Below, piece by piece: positions 1 through 5,770 of a stretch of 6,471 bases of DNA. How positions within the stretch are numbered: the first letter of the stretch is position 1; each line of letters begins with the position of its first letter. This DNA is from an uncultured beta proteobacterium (lineage in GTDB: Bacteria; Pseudomonadota; Gammaproteobacteria; Burkholderiales; Burkholderiaceae). The position numbers and the translations under genes were made by a program. A model generated the notes under the pieces. That model saw only the letters and a list, made by a program, of their open reading frames with translations. It did not search any database and was not told where the DNA came from. Where the stretch lies: contig CAIMXN010000069.1 in assembly GCA_903845455.1 (NCBI GenBank), positions 1-6,471 on the forward strand, in the 5' to 3' direction.

Positions 1-34
1 ATTTCATGAATTTGTCATGCTTCTTACTTAAAAT
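1..34 (+). promoter_or_regulatory. Candidate PhoB-dependent promoter of ppx
   Basis: Seen: ATTTCAT (1-7), spacer GAAT (8-11), TTGTCAT (12-18). The two half-sites match the Pho half-site consensus CTGTCAT at 5/7 and 6/7, with the AT-rich 4-bp spacer that gives the classic 11-bp repeat. After exactly 10 bp comes TAAAAT (29-34), a 5/6 match to the -10 consensus TATAAT. There is no good -35, as expected where PhoB replaces it. Known: the E. coli phoA promoter has the same arrangement of an 18-bp box, 10 bp, then -10. Inferred: transcription starts near 41, giving a leader of about 33 nt before the ppx start. The box touches the window edge, so further upstream repeats may be missing. Confidence 0.66.
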
Positions 35-73
35 AGACATATTCAATAAGCGTATCTTTCCATAGGGAATATT

Positions 74-1636
74 TTGGCAGCCAATCCAGTCGACTTTCGG
101 TCCAATGATGCAGATCTTGTTGCAGCAGTAGACCTCGGCTCGAATAGCTTTCGCATGCTGGTCGCCCAAGTGGTTAATACGCCCTCTGGCACCCAATTGC
201 GTCCGATGGATACCTTACGAGAGTCAGTGCGTCTTGCTGCAGGTTTAACTGACAATAAATTACTGGGCAATGACGCTTATCAGCGTGGCTTGATCGCCAT
301 TCGCCGCTTTGGGGAACGCATTCGGGGATTTGATCCTTCCAGGGTGCGGGCTGTTGCTACTAATACCTTACGCGTGGCTAAAAATGCCCCTCAGTTCATT
401 AAAGATGCCGAAGAAGCTTTAGGTTTTCCAATTGAGATTATTGCCGGGGTAGAGGAGGCTCGCTTAATCTATATTGGTGCTGCACATGAAGTGCCTGCCG
501 TTCAGGGAAATCGCTTGGTAGTAGATATCGGCGGCGGCTCTACTGAACTCATTATCGGTAAGAGTTATGAGCCTAAGTTAATGGAAAGCCTTTATATCGG
601 CTGCGTTTCGCATAGCATGCGCTTCTTTCCGAAAGGCAATATTGATGCCCATGCTTTCAAAGAAGCTGAGTTAGCAGCGCGTAGAGAAATTCAGGTGATC
701 TCTGGTGCATATCTGAAAAGTGGTTGGAAGCAAGCGATTGGATCATCGGGTACAGCTAGAGCATTGGCGGATCTGATTGCAGACAATCATTTGAATGGCG
801 AGGCCGATACCTTATCGATGGGTCGTGCAAATGCCGTTAGTGGTCAGATCACGCGCGAAGGTTTGCGCGCCATGAAAAAACATCTCTTGAAATACGAACA
901 TGTGAGCCAGGTTGAGTTGTTGGGCTTGAAAGACGATCGTAGGGCAGTATGGCCCGGTGGTCTAGCCATCATGATTGCTATTTTTGATGAGTTGGGCATC
1001 GAGTCTATGGAGGTGACGGATGCCGCTTTGCGAATTGGTGTGCTGTATGACCTACTTGGTAGATCTCAGCACCATGATATGCGTTATGTCACAGTAGAAC
1101 AGTTCAAGCAACGCTATGACGTTGATCATGAGCAGGCTCACAGAGTTGGCAATCTTGCTATTGAGTTTCTAGCGCAGTTACCCAAATCAGAATTTGAGAG
1201 CAGAGAGGACAATATTGCTTTACTACAGTGGGCAGCCAATTTGCATGAGATTGGTTTATCGATTTCTCACAATGGTTATCACAAGCATTCCGCCTACATT
1301 GCAGGTAATGCTGATATGCCTGGATTCTCAAAAAATGATCAAGCCCGCTTGGCAGCATTACTGATTGGTCATGCGGGCAAACTCGGAAAGCTGGCTAATA
1401 ATGCAAGCTTTCATGACTGGCGCATGCTATTTTGTTTGCGTCTAGCGCAAGTCTTATGTCGCGGCAGAAGTGATGGGGATCTTCCTAAAGTAAAGATCTC
1501 TGAGCATAACGGCTCTTATGCAGTTAGTCTATCGAAGGATTGGGCAAACGAGCATCCCTTAACGGAATTTAGTTTGCAAAAAGAAGCGGCCGAATGGGAA
1601 CGCATTGGCCGCTCTTACAAAGTACTCTTGAAATAA
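74..1636 (+). CDS. ppx: Exopolyphosphatase (Ppx/GppA family)
   Basis: Cytoplasmic enzyme that removes terminal phosphates from inorganic polyphosphate; the related GppA activity on pppGpp cannot be excluded. The 520-aa length fits long Ppx proteins that carry a C-terminal domain. Visible motifs: phosphate-1 loop DLGSNSFR (20-27), GVEEAR (125-130) with the expected catalytic glutamate, phosphate-2 loop DIGGGSTE (151-158), and GSSGTAR (223-229). These define the ASKHA ATPase-like fold. The C-terminal half has an HD-like helical domain with NLHEIG (389-394) and HKHSAYI (403-409). The start is TTG at 74: the frame is open only back to a stop at 47-49, no ATG or GTG lies in between, and AGGGAA (64-69) sits 4 nt upstream as a ribosome binding site. 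The preceding Pho-like box suggests phosphate control. The gene converges on olsB. Confidence 0.95.
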   Translation: MAANPVDFRSNDADLVAAVDLGSNSFRMLVAQVVNTPSGTQLRPMDTLRESVRLAAGLTDNKLLGNDAYQRGLIAIRRFGERIRGFDPSRVRAVATNTLRVAKNAPQFIKDAEEALGFPIEIIAGVEEARLIYIGAAHEVPAVQGNRLVVDIGGGSTELIIGKSYEPKLMESLYIGCVSHSMRFFPKGNIDAHAFKEAELAARREIQVISGAYLKSGWKQAIGSSGTARALADLIADNHLNGEADTLSMGRANAVSGQITREGLRAMKKHLLKYEHVSQVELLGLKDDRRAVWPGGLAIMIAIFDELGIESMEVTDAALRIGVLYDLLGRSQHHDMRYVTVEQFKQRYDVDHEQAHRVGNLAIEFLAQLPKSEFESREDNIALLQWAANLHEIGLSISHNGYHKHSAYIAGNADMPGFSKNDQARLAALLIGHAGKLGKLANNASFHDWRMLFCLRLAQVLCRGRSDGDLPKVKISEHNGSYAVSLSKDWANEHPLTEFSLQKEAAEWERIGRSYKVLLK

Positions 1637-1648
1637 GCCGGTCTTATT
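1632..1648. terminator. Small hairpin between convergent ppx and olsB, possible weak bidirectional terminator
   Basis: AATAAG (1632-1637) and CTTATT (1643-1648) form a perfect 6-bp inverted repeat around a 5-nt loop CCGGT. The stem contains both stop codons, ppx TAA at 1634-1636 and the olsB stop at 1647-1649. On the plus strand the stem is followed by ATTATTTT. The stem has only one G-C pair, so it would be weak as a Rho-independent terminator. It is the only terminator-like structure in the 10-bp convergent gap. Confidence 0.35.
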
Positions 1649-2576
1649 ATTTTCCTAAGAAGTGTTTGGCATAGCGTGGATTAATATCCGATAAACGCAT
1701 CATCGTTAACAAATCTGCGGTATTGAAATCAGGATCCCAAGCAGGAGCACTACAAATCTTGGCGCCTAACTTCAGATAGCCCTTAATGAGTGGGGGAGGC
1801 TCCACCTGGAGACCGCCGTTGAGTTTTTCTAGCGGTAATGGTAACTTCGGAAAGGCATGGCTCTCAACGGGTGCCATTTGCTCATTACTTAATGAGTTGT
1901 ATAAGCTTGCGGCATAGTGACCACCATCGCCCATCGGAATGCTGGCACAGCCTAGCATGATTTCATAACCGTGCTTTTGCATGTATTGAGCAAGACCGCT
2001 CCACAGAGCCATAATGACCGCACCAGAGCGATAGTCAGCATGCACACAAGATCTGCCTAGCTCAACCATTTTTGGTCTGAGGTGATTTAAGCGGGTTAAA
2101 TCAAATTCGGAGTCAGAGTAAAGGCGACCGATTTCTTGGGCCTTGTGTGGTGGCAAAACGCGATAGGTGCCAACGACTTTTAAGGTTTCCTGATCACGTA
2201 TTAAGAGGTGATCACAGTAAGCATCAAAATCGTCGATATCTAAGCCATCAGAGTTAGCTGCTAAATGTGCGCCCATCTCTTCTGCGAATACTTTATAGCG
2301 CAAACGTTGGGCTTCTTTGATTTCTGCGGAATTGCTAGCCCAGCTAATATGTAGTCCTGGCTTCTTCGCTTTAACAATAGCAGTACTTGGTGTAACGACT
2401 TCCATTGCTGCTAGTTGATTGCGGGTTTTTGTAGCAAATTTTTTACCAAAGAGTTTCTTTGTCAACTTCTTAGAAAAAAGTTTCTTAAGCGGGTTTAATT
2501 TACTTTTCTTGGGTTTGTCATTTAAACGCGGACCAAACATATCAAGGGCTGCAAATGGATTTGGGATATCGGACAT
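1647..2576 (-). CDS. olsB: OlsB-like acyl-ACP-dependent N-acyltransferase (GNAT fold, ornithine lipid synthesis)
   Basis: The family transfers a 3-hydroxyacyl group from acyl carrier protein to the alpha-amino group of ornithine, giving lyso-ornithine lipid, the first step to phosphorus-free ornithine lipids. Visible in the 309-aa protein: RLRYKVFAEEMGA (91-103), DDFDAYCDHLLI (115-126), VVGTYRVL (134-141), ELGRSCVHADYR (172-183), and a C-terminal block around PPLIKGYLKLGAKICSAP (261-278). These fit the COG3176 OlsB group. Residues 21-50 are an unusual Lys-rich, Phe/Leu-spaced stretch with two KKLF repeats, perhaps a basic membrane-contact segment. The start is ATG, with TAAGG about 7 nt upstream. 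The 42-nt gap to dgkA makes it the last gene of the plcP run. OlsB is PhoB-induced in Pseudomonas and Sinorhizobium. Alternative: another acyl-ACP N-acyltransferase with a different amino acid acceptor. Confidence 0.78.
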   Translation of the reverse strand: MSDIPNPFAALDMFGPRLNDKPKKSKLNPLKKLFSKKLTKKLFGKKFATKTRNQLAAMEVVTPSTAIVKAKKPGLHISWASNSAEIKEAQRLRYKVFAEEMGAHLAANSDGLDIDDFDAYCDHLLIRDQETLKVVGTYRVLPPHKAQEIGRLYSDSEFDLTRLNHLRPKMVELGRSCVHADYRSGAVIMALWSGLAQYMQKHGYEIMLGCASIPMGDGGHYAASLYNSLSNEQMAPVESHAFPKLPLPLEKLNGGLQVEPPPLIKGYLKLGAKICSAPAWDPDFNTADLLTMMRLSDINPRYAKHFLGK

Positions 2577-2618
2577 AGTTAACCTTATTTATTTATAGCT
2601 CATCGTAGCGAGCGTTTA

Positions 2619-3023
2619 TTACAAATTGAAGACAAGAGGAATGCAAACTGTGAGCCACAGTAAGGTTGCAATGAGCAATGCCAACATGACCGCAGCAGAT
2701 CCAAAATCTTTTGCTCTTTTGGAAAGATCATGGTGTTCAAATGAGATGCGATCAATCGCAGCCTCAACACTGGAGTTCAATAATTCAACTACCAGCACCA
2801 AAATGAGTGATGACACCAGAATCGCTTTCTGTAGAAGACTTACAGGCAAGAACAAAGCAATTGGTGTGAGGATGAGCAAAAGAGTTAACTCTTGCCTAAA
2901 AGCACTTTCTTCATTAAAGGCATAGACCATTCCGCACCAAGAATTCTTGGCAGCATGCCAGGCACGAGTAAGCCCACGGTTGCCTTTGTGGGGGTTGTCA
3001 TTAATGTTGTATGGTGTAGTCAA
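2619..3023 (-). CDS. dgkA: Diacylglycerol kinase, prokaryotic integral membrane type
   Basis: ATP-dependent inner-membrane kinase that turns diacylglycerol into phosphatidic acid. The 134-aa protein is a little longer than the roughly 120-aa E. coli enzyme because of a polar N-terminus. Signature motifs are intact: EESAFRQE (38-45, E39 matching the metal-binding Glu28 of E. coli), VVELLNSSVEAAIDR (78-92, with E80, N83 and catalytic E87), and SKRAKDFGSAAVML (101-114). Three hydrophobic segments lie at about 46-61, 66-83 and 109-132. The start is TTG at 3023-3021, with AGG 9 nt upstream; no in-frame ATG lies before the conserved region. It begins 10 nt after the agt stop. In E. coli DgkA recycles diacylglycerol from periplasmic glucan synthesis; here the neighbouring PlcP homologue suggests it handles diacylglycerol from phospholipid breakdown. 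That role is inferred. Confidence 0.93.
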   Translation of the reverse strand: MTTPYNINDNPHKGNRGLTRAWHAAKNSWCGMVYAFNEESAFRQELTLLLILTPIALFLPVSLLQKAILVSSLILVLVVELLNSSVEAAIDRISFEHHDLSKRAKDFGSAAVMLALLIATLLWLTVCIPLVFNL

Positions 3024-3033
3024 AATAGCGTGC

Positions 3034-4062
3034 CTATGCCAGTGCTGCTATATGTACTTCAGGGGATGGAACTGGCTTGAGATGATTTGCAAATTGTTCT
3101 GAAGCAGCGCGCCAGGAGAATTTTTCAGCATGAGCGCGGGCAACTTCGCGAGGGATTTTAAGAGCTTGTAAACAGGCCTCGCGTAGATCTTCATTCATAG
3201 CACCTGCGGGCGAGTTACCAAGCACATCGATTGGGCCGGTTACTGGAAATGCAGCAACTGGAGTGCCACAAGCCATTGCTTCTAAGAGGACTAGACCAAA
3301 AGTATCTGTTTTACTTGGAAAGACGAATACATCCGCAGCAGCATAGACTTTGGCTAGTTCTTGTTGCTGAAGTACGCCGAGATAATTCACTTCAGGGTGC
3401 TTCTCTTTAATGCCGGCCATAGCAGGACCATCACCCACTACCCACTTTGAGCCTGGTAAATCGATTTCTAAGAAAGCATTGATATTCTTTTCAATGGCAA
3501 CACGACCAACATACAAAAAGATGGGGTGAGCTGTATTGAGTGTCTTTGATTCTTGCATTTTGAAGATATCTAAATCAACACCACGCGACCAGAGGACAAC
3601 ATTTTTCAGACCGAATTTCTCAAGGTCATCTTTCACAACAATGGTTGGTGCCATCACTGCCATCGATGGGCCATGGAACCAACGGATAAAAGCATACGTA
3701 ATAGCCAAAGGCATACCAATTCTGGCTTTGACATATTCTGGGAAGCGCGTGTGATAAGCGGTAGAGAATGGCAATCTATTTTTAACGGCATATGAACGTG
3801 CAGAAAGTCCTAAAGGGCCTTCAGTGGCAATATGCATCGCATCTGGAGCAAATTCTTTGATACGCCTAGAAACTTCTTTACCGGGAAAAAGGGAAAGGGC
3901 AATATCAGGGTAGGTAGGACATGGAATTGATTTAAATCCTGCAGGTGTAATCATTTCTACTTCGTGACCCATTGCAATCAGTTCCGCGCTAGTTTGTTTC
4001 AAGGTTCTGACAACGCCGTTGACTTGCGGCTCCCATGCGTCGGTGATGATCATAATTTTCAT
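3034..4062 (-). CDS. agt: GT4-family glycosyltransferase, probable diacylglycerol glycosyltransferase (Agt-like)
   Basis: Retaining GT-B glycosyltransferase of 342 aa, expected to use an NDP-sugar at the cytoplasmic membrane face. The N-terminal domain has the Gly-rich acceptor loop NGVVRT (15-20) and AYHTRFPEY (102-110). The C-terminal nucleotide-sugar domain shows SRGVD (159-163), YVGRVAIEKN (184-193), VGDGP (209-213) and TDTFGLVLLEAMACGTP (252-268). In the E-x7-E motif the first acid is D253 and the second is E261. There is no signal peptide. Its ATG overlaps the plcP stop by 4 nt (ATGA), with AGAGG upstream, implying translational coupling. Known: in SAR11 and marine Roseobacter lineages a GT4 Agt is paired with PlcP and makes mono- or glucuronosyl-diacylglycerol in phosphate starvation. 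The symbol rests mainly on this pairing; a mannosyltransferase of the phosphatidylinositol type or a polysaccharide role is possible. The sugar cannot be read from sequence. Confidence 0.77.
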   Translation of the reverse strand: MKIMIITDAWEPQVNGVVRTLKQTSAELIAMGHEVEMITPAGFKSIPCPTYPDIALSLFPGKEVSRRIKEFAPDAMHIATEGPLGLSARSYAVKNRLPFSTAYHTRFPEYVKARIGMPLAITYAFIRWFHGPSMAVMAPTIVVKDDLEKFGLKNVVLWSRGVDLDIFKMQESKTLNTAHPIFLYVGRVAIEKNINAFLEIDLPGSKWVVGDGPAMAGIKEKHPEVNYLGVLQQQELAKVYAAADVFVFPSKTDTFGLVLLEAMACGTPVAAFPVTGPIDVLGNSPAGAMNEDLREACLQALKIPREVARAHAEKFSWRAASEQFANHLKPVPSPEVHIAALA

Positions 4063-4868
4063 AGCACAGCCTCTTTGATGAGTGATTCAATAGCGGGTTG
4101 GAAGGAAATTTCTGGGGTCACTACTGGATCACCTTTAATTTGGGTCCAGTGAATAATTTTGAGTTCACCTTGCATGGTTTCAACGAGGGCAGAAAGACTT
4201 TCAACCCAGTCGCCATCATTGCAATAGAGCAGACCATCAATTTCGCGTATTTCAGCTTTGTGGATATGACCGCAAACAACGCCATCACAACCTTTTAAAC
4301 GCGCTTCTCTAGCCATGATGTGTTCAAAGTCGGCAATGTAACTCACAGCATTTTTCACTTGGTGCTTTAAATATTGCGATAAAGACCAGTACTGCAGCCC
4401 CATCTTCACGCGCACCCGGTTGAAGTGGCGGTTAATGTACAGAACGAAGGTATAGAGGGTATCGCCCACATAGGCCAACCACTTGGCATACTGCATAACC
4501 CCGTCAAATTGATCGCCATGGGTTACCCAGAGCTTCTTGCCAGCAAGCGTAGTGTGAATCACTTCCTCAACTACTTTGACGTCCCCAAAGGACATGCCAA
4601 AGAATTGCCTTGCGCTTTCATCATGGTTGCCAGGTACATAAATGACTTCTGTACCTTTACGCGCTTTACGTAAGAGTTTTTGTACTACGTCATTGTGAGA
4701 TTGAGGCCAATAGAATGATTTTTTAAGTCTCCAACCATCTATGATGTCACCAACGAGATAAAACTGATCTGCCTCATTGTGTTTTAGGAAATCTAAAAGG
4801 TAGTTTGCCTGACACCCTGATGTTCCTAGGTGTACATCTGAAATCCAAATAGCTCTGTAATGCATCAT
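4059..4868 (-). CDS. plcP: Calcineurin-like metallophosphoesterase, probable PlcP-type phospholipase C
   Basis: Two-metal phosphoesterase of 269 aa (COG2908) with the full motif set: DVH (11-13), GDIID (40-44), GNHD (80-83), HGD (117-119) and GHIH (200-203). Such proteins are often named UDP-2,3-diacylglucosamine hydrolase. True LpxH enzymes usually carry GNRD, whereas this has GNHDE, together with FNRVRVKMGLQYWSLSQYLK (149-168) and GDWVES (219-224), as in the PlcP group. PlcP cleaves phosphatidylcholine and related phospholipids to diacylglycerol when phosphate is scarce; it is PhoB-regulated in Sinorhizobium. Overlap with a GT4 gene supports this over lipid A synthesis. The start is ATG at 4868; a second ATG follows directly at 4865. 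No Shine-Dalgarno sequence is visible upstream. A phased Pho-like array lies just upstream. Substrate is inferred; an LpxH-type role is the main alternative. Confidence 0.8.
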   Translation of the reverse strand: MMHYRAIWISDVHLGTSGCQANYLLDFLKHNEADQFYLVGDIIDGWRLKKSFYWPQSHNDVVQKLLRKARKGTEVIYVPGNHDESARQFFGMSFGDVKVVEEVIHTTLAGKKLWVTHGDQFDGVMQYAKWLAYVGDTLYTFVLYINRHFNRVRVKMGLQYWSLSQYLKHQVKNAVSYIADFEHIMAREARLKGCDGVVCGHIHKAEIREIDGLLYCNDGDWVESLSALVETMQGELKIIHWTQIKGDPVVTPEISFQPAIESLIKEAVL

Positions 4869-4876
4869 GAGTAGAC

Positions 4877-4932
4877 ATTAAGCCAGCGCTCTATGTAATC
4901 CTCATGACAGTTTCGAGTCAGTTTTATGACTT
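4877..4932 (-). promoter_or_regulatory. Tandem Pho-box array and -10 for the plcP-agt-dgkA-olsB run
   Basis: Read on the minus strand, four 7-mers follow at exact 11-bp steps: AAGTCAT (4932-4926), CTGACTC (4921-4915), CTGTCAT (4910-4904) and ATTACAT (4899-4893). They match the half-site CTGTCAT at 5, 4, 7 and 4 of 7. The spacers are AAAA, GAAA and GAGG. Exactly 10 bp after the last repeat is CTTAAT (4882-4877), 4/6 to the -10 consensus. The architecture matches PhoB promoters with two or more boxes in tandem. Transcription from this -10 would start near 4870, only about 2 nt before the plcP ATG, so either the message is essentially leaderless or the -10 call is wrong. Confidence 0.65.
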
Positions 4933-4936
4933 GATT

Positions 4937-4950
4937 TATATTGATATAAC
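4937..4950 (+). promoter_or_regulatory. Possible -10 elements for the PlsC/OlsA-like gene
   Basis: TATATT (4937-4942) and TATAAC (4945-4950) each match the -10 consensus at 5/6. No convincing -35 lies at the right distance. On this strand GAGTCAG (4915-4921) and ATGACTT (4926-4932) are only weak 4/7 Pho-like half-sites. Either -10 would give a transcript beginning very near or inside the predicted start codon, and no Shine-Dalgarno sequence is seen. Confidence 0.3.
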
Positions 4951-4953
4951 TTT

Positions 4954-5736
4954 ATGACTACTCAAGTAATTCAAATGGAACCCAAAACGCCTTGGCTAAT
5001 TCGCTGTGGTGTGTGGCTGCTGATTTTTCTTCATGTGCTGCGTGGCGTGCTGACCTTATGTTGTTTTTTCCCCTTTATCAAAGATCAGAAAAAACAAGAG
5101 TATATCCAGCAGTGGTCAATGAGATTACTCACCATTTTTGGAATTGAGTTAAAAGTCAGGGGTAGCGAACAGTTGCCCAATGCCTCCTATCTTTTGGCAT
5201 CAAATCATATTTCTTGGTTAGATATTCATGTGATTAATGCGTTTCAACCAATTCGCTTTGTCGCTAAATCAGAAGTGGCTAGCTGGCCCGTGTTTGGATG
5301 GATGGCTCAGCAGTTACGAACCGTATTTATCCGCAGGGATAATCCACGTCATGCTAGGGAGGTTGTTGGGCAAGTCGCAGAGGTTCTCAAGACGGAATCG
5401 ATTTGCATATTTCCTGAGGGGACTTCTACGTTAGGGGATGAGGTTCTTCCTTTTAAGCCAAATTTATTTGAGTCAGCTTCACTAGCGGGTGTCCCCACTT
5501 TCCCCTTGGCAATCCAGTACCGTTCAGTTGTAACGGGAAAAAGAAGTTATTCCCCTGCTTTCATTGGGGATATGGGTCTGCTTGAGTCTATGGCAAATAT
5601 TATTCAAAACCGCTATTTAAGGGCAGAGCTCACCGTTTTGCCATCTATGGAATCCCTGAAAAATACCCCCCTTGACCGTAAGTTATTGGCTCTGCATAGT
5701 CAAGAGGCCATTGCTAAAATCCTCCAAGCCTATTAG
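4954..5736 (+). CDS. PlsC/OlsA-type lysolipid acyltransferase
   Basis: Membrane-associated 1-acyl-sn-glycerol-3-phosphate acyltransferase family, 260 aa. It carries the four acyltransferase blocks: NHISWLD with catalytic H85 and D90, VFIRRDN (124-130), FPEGTS (153-158) and VPTFPLAIQY (180-189). A hydrophobic segment at about 16-43 probably anchors it to the inner membrane. It would acylate lysophosphatidic acid or, as OlsA does, lyso-ornithine lipid made by OlsB. The divergent olsB-containing operon favours OlsA, but sequence alone does not separate OlsA from PlsC, so no symbol is given. ATG at 4954 is the first start after an in-frame stop at 4942-4944; ATG at 4975 also precedes the conserved region. 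Neither has a clear ribosome binding site. It lies 33 nt upstream of ppk2 and may be co-transcribed with it. Confidence 0.9.
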   Translation: MTTQVIQMEPKTPWLIRCGVWLLIFLHVLRGVLTLCCFFPFIKDQKKQEYIQQWSMRLLTIFGIELKVRGSEQLPNASYLLASNHISWLDIHVINAFQPIRFVAKSEVASWPVFGWMAQQLRTVFIRRDNPRHAREVVGQVAEVLKTESICIFPEGTSTLGDEVLPFKPNLFESASLAGVPTFPLAIQYRSVVTGKRSYSPAFIGDMGLLESMANIIQNRYLRAELTVLPSMESLKNTPLDRKLLALHSQEAIAKILQAY

Positions 5737-5770
5737 ATGTAATAAAAGTGTCATCATATTTTAGTAAAAA
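5737..5770 (+). promoter_or_regulatory. Candidate Pho box and -10 before ppk2
   Basis: Immediately after the acyltransferase stop codon: ATGTAAT (5737-5743, 5/7), spacer AAAA (5744-5747), GTGTCAT (5748-5754, 6/7 to CTGTCAT). TAAAAA (5765-5770, 4/6 to TATAAT) begins exactly 10 bp later; GATAAT at 5773-5778 (5/6) is an alternative -10. A transcript from either would start after the ATG at 5770, so translation would then use a later start. The box fills almost the entire intergenic gap. Confidence 0.58.

Noticed and set aside
2626..2925. Plus-strand open frame of 99 codons opposite dgkA
   Set aside because: Shadow of dgkA, whose conserved family motifs are all on the minus strand; no ribosome binding site or recognisable domain.
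2995..3012. TTGTCAT with spacer TAAT on the plus strand, resembling a Pho half-site pair
   Set aside because: The partner at 11 bp (GTTGTAT) matches only 3/7, it lies inside dgkA, and it points away from any plus-strand gene start.
4059..4868. Annotation as lpxH (lipid A synthesis)
   Set aside because: GNHD rather than GNRD, plus overlap with a GT4 gene and the Pho-like array, favour PlcP; kept as the main alternative.
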